DNA of 64,000 nucleotides from the NCBI RefSeq assembly GCF_051390635.1, contig NZ_JBPODT010000003.1, positions 558,001-622,000 of the forward strand, given 5' to 3'. Below, one piece after another: positions 55,267 to 62,091 of the stretch (the stretch's first letter is position 1; each line of letters starts with the position of its first letter). The stretch comes from Microbaculum sp051390635 (GTDB lineage Bacteria; Pseudomonadota; Alphaproteobacteria; Rhizobiales; Tepidamorphaceae). The notes under the pieces were generated by a model. It was not told the origin of the DNA, did no database searches, and worked only from the letters and a program-made list of their open reading frames with translations. Both the position numbers and the translations under genes were made by a program.

Positions 55267-55340
55267 TGGGGCGTGGCCAAGTGGTAAGGCAGCGGGTTTT
55301 GGTCTCGCGATCCCAGGTTCGAATCCTGGCGCCCCAGCCA
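55267..55340 (+). tRNA. tRNA-Gln (anticodon TTG), CCA encoded
   Basis: A full cloverleaf can be drawn: acceptor TGGGGCG pairs with CGCCCCA, D arm GCC..GGC, anticodon stem GCGGG/CTCGC with loop TTTTGGT and anticodon TTG, T arm CCAGG/CCTGG with loop TTCGAAT, and discriminator G then CCA ending at 55340. It lies between the MBL-fold gene and the island. tRNA 3' ends are frequent integration sites, but I found no second copy of its 3' end near 61.4 kb and no integrase. Confidence 0.97.
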
Positions 55341-55574
55341 GCCGGTCTGATCTAAATCTACATCGTCGGTCGGGGAGCATCGGAGGCTTCCGGGCAGGCA
55401 CCGGCTGCGAGCCGGCGGGAAGCGTCCTGCGATCAGAATTCAGCAGCTCTGGTTGACCGGGCCGCAATACAACTAAAGCGTGTCGACAGGCAGAAAAGCG
55501 GATGCAATCTTTGGTTTAGACAGATCGCGATCACACGGCGGATGAACCTCGAACCGGCGGGTGCGGGAGGCTGA

Positions 55575-56204
55575 ATGTCGGAGTCGACGAACAGGACGAA
55601 TGAGTCCGCCAAGGGTTCGAACGGCGCCGGCGAGCAGGCGCCGATCGACGCCGGCCTCGAGGCCGAGGCCAACGTCGAAACCGTTGCGGAGGGCTCCGCT
55701 GATGATGCGGCCGCAGCGTCACAGAAACGCAGCGAGGCGCTGGCGGCCTTCACCGCCCGCCTCGGCGAGGTCGTTGCTCTGCTGATGACCGTCCCGCGCT
55801 ACCGGCACATGGCGATCCACGATCTCGACTGGTTGGTGCTTAGCCCCCTGATGCGCGACCAGCTCGCCGTGGCCACCGCGAATGCCAGGGAATCCGGGGC
55901 GAAACAGCTAGCCGGCGCGGTCCTGACCGCCAGGGTCTCCGAGGCCGTCGACGCCTCTATCCGCGAGCAGATCAAGGCCGGCGTGTTTCCGGTCCGGCTC
56001 AAGCCGGGCGACTGGACGAGCGGCGAAATCGTATGGCTCCTCGACGTGATCGCGCCGACGAAACCGATCGCCACGCGCATCCTTTCCGAGGTTTCGCGCG
56101 CCCGATTCGCCGACAAGAAAGTGCTGGTGCACCCGATCGTCGCCGGGCTGGTGGACAAGGACGTCCTGCGCAAGGTCGGTGGCGAGGGCGGAGACGCGGC
56201 CTAG
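55575..56204 (+). CDS. HlyC-type toxin-activating lysine acyltransferase
   Basis: A 209-aa protein. After a 50-residue Asn/Ala/Glu-rich N-terminal extension comes a HlyC/RTX-C domain: LGEVVALLMTVPRYRHMAIH with a candidate catalytic His78, then GDWTSGEIVWLLDVIAPTKP, whose WTSG and Asp157 match the conserved WTSGD..W..DWIAP of E. coli HlyC. Family members move an acyl chain from acyl-ACP to internal lysines of RTX toxins. It is the first gene of the island. Two further pieces resembling its 3' end follow at 56353 and 59646. No hlyB/hlyD secretion genes are in the window. Confidence 0.83.
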   Translation: MSESTNRTNESAKGSNGAGEQAPIDAGLEAEANVETVAEGSADDAAAASQKRSEALAAFTARLGEVVALLMTVPRYRHMAIHDLDWLVLSPLMRDQLAVATANARESGAKQLAGAVLTARVSEAVDASIREQIKAGVFPVRLKPGDWTSGEIVWLLDVIAPTKPIATRILSEVSRARFADKKVLVHPIVAGLVDKDVLRKVGGEGGDAA

Positions 56205-56352
56205 CCCGATGGATCCGAGGCGGATCGGCTATTACCGCCATCGCGCTGTAACAATGCACAGCAGTATCAATTATCGGTTGGACACGTTTAAAGGGTGGTG
56301 CAGGCTTCTGTCACGGCGTTTTCGTGTGGAGGCTCGCATTGGGGGAGGCACT
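56186..56352 (+). repeat. Dispersed structured repeat, copy 2, with upstream extension
   Basis: The core (56271-56352) matches copies 1 and 3; the extension from the last codons of hlyC (56186) matches 59646-59735, including ATCCGAGGCG and CCGCCATCGCGCTG. In this copy the first stem is eroded (TGGACACG versus TGCAC), while the second keeps pairing only with G-U wobbles (GCUUCU with GGAGGC). It is followed by an hlyC-like 3' fragment, a small ORF and the gene at 56555. Confidence 0.75.
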
Positions 56353-56454
56353 AAAGTGCGAGTGCATCCGATCGTGGAGAGGCAGGTGGATCAGGAGGTG
56401 TTGAAGGGGATGATTGGAGCTCCGGCCCGAGGAAATGAGGGGCTCATAGGATGA
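56353..56454 (+). pseudogene. 3' fragment of a second HlyC-type gene
   Basis: In frame to a TGA at 56452-56454, these 33 codons read KVRVHPIVERQVDQEVLKGM, which aligns with KVLVHPIVAGLVDKDVLRKV at the C-terminus of the intact acyltransferase (about 56118-56180). The rest of the gene is missing; repeat copy 2 lies directly upstream. The frame continues open upstream through the repeat, so a short fusion peptide could still be made. Its TGA overlaps the ATG of the next small ORF (ATGA). Confidence 0.6.
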
Positions 56455-56558
56455 GCGGGGCGATGGTCCAGAGAAGCGACCATGCGCTTGAGCGGAGTCC
56501 GGTTGTACAGGCTCGTATTGACGGGGATACTTTGATACCTCGACCGGGACAGAATTGA
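56451..56558 (+). CDS. 35-aa ORF coupled to the next gene
   Basis: A 35-codon ORF from ATG 56451, preceded by GAGGGG at a normal distance. Its start overlaps the stop of the hlyC fragment and its TGA (56556-56558) overlaps the TTG start at 56555 within AATTGAG, exactly as the 34-aa ORF does before the gene at 935. The product (begins MSGAMVQRSD) has no recognised domain. Similar ORFs lie at 834 and 59816. It may serve to couple or tune translation of the downstream gene. Confidence 0.5.
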   Translation: MSGAMVQRSDHALERSPVVQARIDGDTLIPRPGQN

Positions 56559-57778
56559 GGATGACAGTCGCTATGGCCCCCGCGTATGAACCTACAGCTA
56601 GCTATTATGAGTTATTCCCGGATAGTTGCGCACGTTGGAAGATAGCGCCGGACGCAAAATCGGCGCGCAATTTAGCTACCGGAGCTGAATTGAGCTTCCA
56701 CGGAGTAGACGAGAACGGACCTGTCTTTCTCACCAACTACAAGTACATCCACTCCGAGCCTGGCGACGATCTCAAGCCATTGATGTTTAGCTATACCGGG
56801 CCAGAGTTTTCATTTGACTTCAATGTGTTTCGCCAAATTGCTCTCAGTTATTTTGAAAGAAAAGATACATTAGAGCGCCTTCTCTTGTGGAAATTGGATC
56901 TAGATTCCGTCTTTTTATCGATGCCGGACGGGAGAGAAATTCATATAAATCAGTTGGAACAAGTAAAGTTTAATATAATTCGTGATGACTTGTTGGATAT
57001 TTTACGAATTTGGCCGGATCACCCTGATGAAATTGGAAAGGTGCCGGAAGATAAGTTTAGAACCGATTGTTCGTTGCCGCAGCACGACGTGATCGTAACG
57101 GGCGGTTGGCTAGGGGATCAATGGACAAAGTTATTTTTTAGGTGGTCCGGCGGACGCTCCGGATTTTTCTTCAGGCAGGGATATCGCACTAAAAAAGTGC
57201 GTAAGTATCAGTCAGAATCAAGCGCTTGGAAGATTCAACGTGACCCAAAACTAGAACTTATCCATGAAAGCGCTGATTATACACTCTGTTTTGACGGAAA
57301 ACATCACTATGAGAGGCCGCTTAAAGACGGGTCTATAAAAAAGAGCTTTTATAAATTTTTACTTAAAACGCAAAAAGAAACGGTCCCTATATGGACAGAA
57401 TTCCAAAGCTTACCAAAGGATTATATTAAAGATAGCGATATTATTTGGAATTTATCTCTTGCAAATTCTGCGTATCTTTGTGCCGAGAAGAGCCCATCCG
57501 AAACTGCTTTTACTCACATAAGATATCATAAGCCTTTCTTCGAAAGAAATATGAATGTCGAGACGGTGAAGTTGATTGAATCGGTCGGCGTAGATGCGAT
57601 TTTACACTGGCCTGGATTGGAGGAAACGGGATTTCTCCCGCCGGCAAAAGTCCACGTTTCTCAAGGGTACGTAAATGGCTGCTGGTCGTTTGGAGCCGGT
57701 TTCCAAACTGGGCACGACATATCTCTTTACGCGTTGTTTGAATACACCGACTGGAAGAAGCATTGGCGGGATATGTGA
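56555..57778 (+). CDS. Accessory protein of unknown function upstream of the RTX gene
   Basis: A 407-aa protein with no signal peptide or transmembrane helix and no recognised domain. It is rich in aromatic and charged residues (FFRWSGGRSGFFFRQGYRTK, KKSFYKFLLKTQKE, GYVNGCWSFGAGFQTGHDIS). TTG 56555 is preferred because it overlaps the small ORF's stop; ATG 56561 or 56573 are alternatives. The gene is markedly AT-rich against its surroundings, suggesting transfer. Its TGA overlaps the ATG of the RTX gene (TGATG at 57776-57780), so the two are cotranslated. By position it may be an immunity protein, chaperone or cofactor for the RTX protein; this is inference. Confidence 0.72.
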   Translation: MRMTVAMAPAYEPTASYYELFPDSCARWKIAPDAKSARNLATGAELSFHGVDENGPVFLTNYKYIHSEPGDDLKPLMFSYTGPEFSFDFNVFRQIALSYFERKDTLERLLLWKLDLDSVFLSMPDGREIHINQLEQVKFNIIRDDLLDILRIWPDHPDEIGKVPEDKFRTDCSLPQHDVIVTGGWLGDQWTKLFFRWSGGRSGFFFRQGYRTKKVRKYQSESSAWKIQRDPKLELIHESADYTLCFDGKHHYERPLKDGSIKKSFYKFLLKTQKETVPIWTEFQSLPKDYIKDSDIIWNLSLANSAYLCAEKSPSETAFTHIRYHKPFFERNMNVETVKLIESVGVDAILHWPGLEETGFLPPAKVHVSQGYVNGCWSFGAGFQTGHDISLYALFEYTDWKKHWRDM

Positions 57779-59742
57779 TGTCGACATACACAACCTATGC
57801 AGACTTTGATCAGGCTGTCCAAGGCTTAATAACAAGGCTGGATGTAAGTTACTTAAGTGGTCTTTCATTGAGTGATTACGCGGGAACTGGTCCAGCGGTA
57901 TTTTACGATGGCTATTTGGATGGATATTCGACAAAAGATCGTGCAATAGCTCTAAGAACGGAAGTCGGCGGATACTGGATAGAGGATACTATAGCGGGGG
58001 ATAATTTAGTAAAAGATTTACAAGAGCTTAGTGTTATAGAAACAGAAATATACGAATCAACAGTACTTACTAGTCAGCAAAAGAGTGATTTAATAGGGGC
58101 AATTAATCATCTAATAAGTGATCCAGATTTAAGTACGAATCTTTGGGATGTGGCTTCGGAGAGATATGCCCATGCCGCAGGGGCGTATGCTTCTGAAGGG
58201 TATAGTGTATTTGGCGACCTAGACAATGGATGTCCGGGCGAATCAGCGGCAACTAGAAAGGAAATCCCAGCGCTTAAACAGTATTCAGATTTTGTCCTAA
58301 ATAAAATACAAATGAAGGTGTGGGTAGATCTATCAGATGGAGGGGATTCAAAACTAATACATGACTTAATATACGCGCAAGTTAAATCAACGGTTTCGGT
58401 CGTGGGGAGTGTAAGCGCGATAAATACGCCTGAAGGTATTGACGCGCTTCAGCAATCTGTACATGAGATTTCAGTCGCAAAATCGCTCGGGAAAACAATA
58501 AAAGAATTTTTACTCGACGAATCTGGATCTTTGAAAACATACGAAATATTTGGTAATTTGGATGCGAAATCAATAGCAACTAGCGCGGGATTAGTTTTCG
58601 CGACTGCGGAGTTTGTACAGGCGCTTGACGATTTAGCGGAAGCCGCGGAGCAAGGGGGTACAGAGGGATTCCTCGAAGAACTTGAGACACAGGCGATATA
58701 TTGGGGGGCGGGCTTTGTCATCGCGGTGGTGGGAGTAGCCCTTTTGCCTGAGTTAGCGGTGGCCGCGGGAATTGGCCTATCCGTAGTATCGGTGGCCGAC
58801 CTGATTGGGCAGGTAATCGATGGGGTGCCCGGTGATCCGATTTCTGATCTGGGCGACAACGTACAAACCATAATCTCTACTTTGATCGATGTTTACCACG
58901 AAGGCGCGAACGACTCTCTTCCACCTGTGCCGCAGCCCGACCCGGTACCGAGCCAAGTTACACTCCAACCGATTGTCGGTGACGTGTACCGGGGCTTCTA
59001 CAGAGACGACGATATCGACCTTAATATAATTCCGGAACAAGCGTTTGGCGCTGTCTTCGGCGGCGGAGGTGACGACCGGATCGTCGGGACGGACGCGACG
59101 GAGAACCTCTACGGGGGCATCGGTGACGACGACATAGAAGGCGGTGGCGGAAACGACCTTATCCTGGGAGATGATCTTTCGGATGAGACTGACGGTGGGC
59201 GCGATGTGCAGCACGGCGGCGCCGGTGACGATCAGATCGACGGTGGCAAAAACGACGACAGGATCTACGGCGACGAAGGCGACGATCTCCTGATCGGCGG
59301 CGGTGGCGGCGTCGATGTTATAGACGGTGGAAACACCGAGGCGCAGGAGCGGAATCTGCCCTATGCGGACGGGGACCGCCAAGTCCTTGCGATTAAGGAC
59401 GACGGAATTGACACGGCGGACTACGCAGGCGCTGGGAATGGAATAGAGATTCGCATAGACAGTTCTTATTCTGAAAGAAATAGTATAAAAATTATAGATG
59501 ATGGGGACGGGGCGCCAGCGGCAGGGAGATGTCGCCGGCCTTCGCCGCTGTCGCCACGAACTCCTCGAACAGGACGGCGGCCTCGGCGAGAGTCGCGGTT
59601 TCCGGGCCCGGCAGCAACGCGGGAAATTCGTCGCGCAAGGTCAGCGGTGACGGCGGCGACACCGCCTAGGCCGATAAAATCCGAGGCGTATCGGCCATGT
59701 CCGCCATCGCGCTGCAACAGTACACTGATACAGCACTTATAG
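57778..59742 (+). CDS. RTX-repeat protein with foreign 3' end
   Basis: A 654-aa ORF from ATG 57778. Residues 1 to about 300 match nothing I know; about 307-348 are strongly hydrophobic (WGAGFVIAVVGVALLPELAV); about 430-518 hold calcium-binding RTX nonapeptides (GGIGDDDIEGGGGNDLILGD, GGAGDDQIDGG, YGDEGDDLLIGGGGG). From residue 576 (base 59504) the sequence is a 142-bp host-gene copy read antisense, then repeat copy 3, so the last 78 residues are not native and the type I secretion signal is probably lost. A GK-type lysine near residue 238 could be an acylation site for the HlyC-like enzyme, but this is speculative. The first 1.1 kb is AT-rich and the RTX part GC-rich. Confidence 0.7.
   Translation: MSTYTTYADFDQAVQGLITRLDVSYLSGLSLSDYAGTGPAVFYDGYLDGYSTKDRAIALRTEVGGYWIEDTIAGDNLVKDLQELSVIETEIYESTVLTSQQKSDLIGAINHLISDPDLSTNLWDVASERYAHAAGAYASEGYSVFGDLDNGCPGESAATRKEIPALKQYSDFVLNKIQMKVWVDLSDGGDSKLIHDLIYAQVKSTVSVVGSVSAINTPEGIDALQQSVHEISVAKSLGKTIKEFLLDESGSLKTYEIFGNLDAKSIATSAGLVFATAEFVQALDDLAEAAEQGGTEGFLEELETQAIYWGAGFVIAVVGVALLPELAVAAGIGLSVVSVADLIGQVIDGVPGDPISDLGDNVQTIISTLIDVYHEGANDSLPPVPQPDPVPSQVTLQPIVGDVYRGFYRDDDIDLNIIPEQAFGAVFGGGGDDRIVGTDATENLYGGIGDDDIEGGGGNDLILGDDLSDETDGGRDVQHGGAGDDQIDGGKNDDRIYGDEGDDLLIGGGGGVDVIDGGNTEAQERNLPYADGDRQVLAIKDDGIDTADYAGAGNGIEIRIDSSYSERNSIKIIDDGDGAPAAGRCRRPSPLSPRTPRTGRRPRRESRFPGPAATREIRRARSAVTAATPPRPIKSEAYRPCPPSRCNSTLIQHL
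59504..59645 (-). pseudogene. 142-bp duplicate of the host FAD/Fe-S oxidase gene
   Basis: Bases 59504-59645 equal 62427-62568 at a constant offset of 2923, with a single mismatch seen (59638 A versus 62561 T). In the source these bases encode, on the minus strand, the stretch around RDEFPALLPGPETATLAE of the oxidase. The copy has no start or stop of its own and cannot be functional as oxidase. It replaces the natural end of the RTX gene and abuts repeat copy 3. The near identity implies a recent event or an assembly error. Confidence 0.9.
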
Positions 59743-59825
59743 GTTGCACACGTAGTGCGCGTGGTGCAGGCTTCCCTAGCGGCGTTTGGCGTGGCGGCTT
59801 TCATCGGGGGGAGGCATGGTGGGCC
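59646..59825 (+). repeat. Dispersed structured repeat, copy 3, with upstream extension
   Basis: Begins with a remnant of the hlyC stop region (GGTGACGGCGGCGACACCGC then CTAG, compare 56183-56207), continues through ATCCGAGGCG and CCGCCATCGCGCTG shared with copy 2, and contains the core at 59736-59825. Stem 1 TGCAC-ACG/CGT-G-GTGCA is well formed; stem 2 is GCTTCC with GGAGGC (one G-U pair). GGGGGGAGG precedes ATG 59816. It is followed by a coupled small ORF and accessory gene. Confidence 0.78.
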
Positions 59826-59926
59826 AGGATCGTCTTCTTAGTGAAGATAATGCCGGTGGTTGGTGCGAACGTCGGCGGCGCGCGGTTCGCGCTGTCCTGT
59901 TTGCAGCCAAAGGGACGCGCGCTTGA
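59816..59926 (+). CDS. 36-aa ORF coupled to the next gene
   Basis: A 36-codon ORF beginning two bases after GGGGGGAGG in repeat copy 3 (spacing is short, but GTG at 59819 gives an alternative). It ends in TGA at 59924-59926, overlapping ATG 59926 of the accessory gene (TGATG). The sequence begins MVGQDRLLSEDNAGG and shares GQ, DN and GG spacing with the ORF at 834. Basic C-terminal half. Probably the same leader element as at 834 and 56451. Confidence 0.5.
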   Translation: MVGQDRLLSEDNAGGWCERRRRAVRAVLFAAKGTRA

Positions 59927-61041
59927 TGTGGTCGCGCATGTCGAACCGCGCACGCTGGTGGACTGTTATCGCCGGCGTTTTCCTCGCGCTCTACGTAGCC
60001 ACAGGCTGGGTATACGGCATGCCCCGTTATGTCTGGTATCAGGTGCGCGCGGAACTGGAGGTCGACGGCAAGCCGGTCACGGTCAAGGGAACGATAAAGT
60101 GTTCGCGGACATTCGACAACGTTTTGCGGAATTCCCTTTATCCGGCAAGTTCCCGGATATTGGCCAAACGGCTTGACGACGGCGGCGCGATTCTCATCGC
60201 CGATCTTTACTTCTGCGGCCGCTTTATACGGACCGGTAGCCTGAATCGCACGATCGACAACCCGCCTCTCGTCTTGTGGCTTGACGATTTCAACGACCCG
60301 CAGGTTGCCGAGTACTACGAGCTTCCAAGCTACCAGGACGCAAAGAATGCCCGCGTCCATGTCAACTTCATCGGCATCGACTGGTATATGCGCAGTCCTG
60401 TTGCGCTGCCGTTCATAAGCGTTCTTCTCGGCACGGGGTCGGTCGTCGACGGTGAAACCGTGCTCGACACGGTCCCCTGGCTTCGCGTTCCCTTCGCCAG
60501 CCAGGAAAAAGTCCTCGTCGGTTTTCGTGCGACCGTATTGGGCCCCGAGATACTCGCGGCGTATCCGTCGCTACAAGAGGCCTTATCTGAATTTTCCGAG
60601 CCGACCGAACTGACTTTCGATCAATTTCGTGAACTCAATGACAGCGGCCGTGTATGGAACAGATACATAAATCAGCGGTCAAGCTGTGCGGTACTCAACG
60701 ATCCAACTCCTGAAACCCGCTCATCATGGATTAGGCACACATATGGTCTGATTCCGTCGCTCGATCCGTTCGGAGCCGTCTATTCAGAGGCATCGCGGAC
60801 GCCTGGATTTATACGGTTTGAGAGATATCCCTATCACTTCAACAAAAGCGATATGCTTTCAATCGACATGGATCGAGTAAAAATTAGTATTTCTAAGAAA
60901 ATATTGAGATCATTATTTTATATACCCAGTGAAAAAACTTTATATTATTATAAATCTATCGAAATTCCAGCTCAATTGTGCTTTCAGTTTCCAAGTTTAT
61001 CAAAGAGTGAATCAATTGGAACTTACTGGCACGACAGATAG
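59926..61041 (+). CDS. Membrane-anchored accessory protein of unknown function
   Basis: A 371-aa protein from ATG 59926 (AGGGA about ten bases upstream; start overlaps the small ORF stop). One N-terminal transmembrane helix (WWTVIAGVFLALYVATGWVY) places the rest in the periplasm. Visible segments include VDGKPVTVKGTIKCSRTFDN, LVLWLDDFNDPQVAEYYELP and PWLRVPFASQEKVLVGFRAT; no domain is recognised. GC content falls sharply after about 60840. It ends 13 bases before the lipase fragment. Being a periplasm-facing protein encoded immediately before a lipase, an immunity or chaperone role is plausible but unproven. A longer frame to 59860 is less likely. Confidence 0.72.
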   Translation: MWSRMSNRARWWTVIAGVFLALYVATGWVYGMPRYVWYQVRAELEVDGKPVTVKGTIKCSRTFDNVLRNSLYPASSRILAKRLDDGGAILIADLYFCGRFIRTGSLNRTIDNPPLVLWLDDFNDPQVAEYYELPSYQDAKNARVHVNFIGIDWYMRSPVALPFISVLLGTGSVVDGETVLDTVPWLRVPFASQEKVLVGFRATVLGPEILAAYPSLQEALSEFSEPTELTFDQFRELNDSGRVWNRYINQRSSCAVLNDPTPETRSSWIRHTYGLIPSLDPFGAVYSEASRTPGFIRFERYPYHFNKSDMLSIDMDRVKISISKKILRSLFYIPSEKTLYYYKSIEIPAQLCFQFPSLSKSESIGTYWHDR

Positions 61042-61053
61042 TGAGAGATCGAA

Positions 61054-61449
61054 ATGGTTACGACAGAAGAGTATTTGCTAATATCAATGGCGGATTATGG
61101 TGATCCAACGGATCCGACTAAAATAGAGCCGAATGATTTAGGAGAGTGGTCATTAGTAAATAAATCTTTTGAGGAAGATGGATTTTATGCCGTCGCTTAC
61201 AAAAACGGCAATGAAATCGTCATTGCGTACCGTGGTTACAATAGCTCTTCGGATCTAAACGACACAACTCGATCCTTTTTAGGTGTCCCCTTTGAGCAGA
61301 TGTACAACGCGCAAATTTTTTTCGATCAAGTGCGTGCTGCTCATCCGACAGAACAGATTTCGTTGACCGGCCATTCACTGGGCGGAGCCTTGGCTTCGGC
61401 AATTGCCACCAGAGAAGGTCTCGTCTGCCGTTATTGCCCGGCGAAGTGA
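61054..61449 (+). pseudogene. Lipase (class 3-type) N-terminal fragment
   Basis: A 131-aa ORF with GAGAG before ATG 61054. It has the N-terminal half of an alpha/beta-hydrolase lipase: YAVAYKNGNEIVIAYRGYNS and nucleophile elbow ISLTGHSLGGALASAIATRE (Ser near residue 108). Everything after about residue 122, including the catalytic Asp and His, is missing; the remaining codons come from the 3' end of the convergent gntR gene (junction near 61420). It overlaps gntR by 75 bases. The parental gene was probably a longer secreted lipase, often with RTX repeats. A complete lipase activity is not expected. Confidence 0.75.
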
Positions 61450-62091
61450 ATTCAGTTTGTGTTCAAGATGGGTTTTCATCAGACGGCCGAGGCGTTCGGC
61501 GCTGCGTGCCTCCAATGCCTCGACGATGCTGTCGTGCTCCAGCACGGCTTCCGTCCATCGTTCGGGCGTCAGGTTGGCCTGGTAGCGGGCGCGGCGCACC
61601 CGGTGGGCGACCATCTGGTGCTGCTGCCTGAGCGTCGGGTTGCGGGCGGCCGCCAGAATGGCGCTATGGATTTCCTGGTTGAGGTCGAAATAGGCCGGTC
61701 GGTCGCCGGATTCGAAGGCCGCATGCATCTTGTCGTTCAGCCGGCGGATCGCAGCGATCTCCTTGTCGGTCGCATGCCGTGCGGCGAGTTCGCCTGCGGC
61801 GCCCTCGAGCGCCGCGATCACGGGGAAAACCTCCTCGATCTCGGCAAGCGTAACTTCAGCGACGACCGCGCCGCGGTTGGGGACCAGCCGGACGTATCCC
61901 TCCGCCGCCAGGACCTTGAGGGCTTCGCGAACCGGCGTGCGCGAGACGCCGAACCGAACCGTCAGTGCCTTTTCGGGCACCTTGTCGCCGGGGCGGAGTT
62001 CGCCCTCCATGATCAGCGCGCGTATCCGGTCGACGAGCTCGACGGCGAGCGCGGGACGGATCAGGGGATCGGTCTGGTCGTTGGCAAACAC
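61375..62091 (-). CDS. GntR-family (FadR/FCD) transcriptional regulator
   Basis: A 238-aa regulator from GTG 62091, which overlaps the oxidase stop (TAGTG). The N-terminal winged helix is clear (LVDRIRALIMEGELRPGDKV, then VRFGVSRTPVREALKVLAAEGY) and the C-terminal FCD domain has HATDKEIAAIRRLNDKMHAA, YFDLNQEIHSAILAAARNPT and LEHDSIVEALEARSAERLGR. The last ten or so residues after ITADETF read through the junction with the lipase fragment and may not be native. Probably regulates the coupled oxidase operon in response to a 2-hydroxyacid. Confidence 0.88.
   Translation of the reverse strand: MFANDQTDPLIRPALAVELVDRIRALIMEGELRPGDKVPEKALTVRFGVSRTPVREALKVLAAEGYVRLVPNRGAVVAEVTLAEIEEVFPVIAALEGAAGELAARHATDKEIAAIRRLNDKMHAAFESGDRPAYFDLNQEIHSAILAAARNPTLRQQHQMVAHRVRRARYQANLTPERWTEAVLEHDSIVEALEARSAERLGRLMKTHLEHKLNSLRRAITADETFSGGNCRSQGSAQ

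Noticed and set aside
59466..59804. A 112-aa minus-strand protein across the duplicate
   Set aside because: It is a shifted frame across the duplicated oxidase fragment and repeat copy 3, with no start support.
62091..62091. GTG start of gntR overlapping the oxidase stop as evidence that gntR belongs to the island
   Set aside because: The overlap shows gntR and the oxidase are one host operon; only the last few gntR codons touch the island junction.
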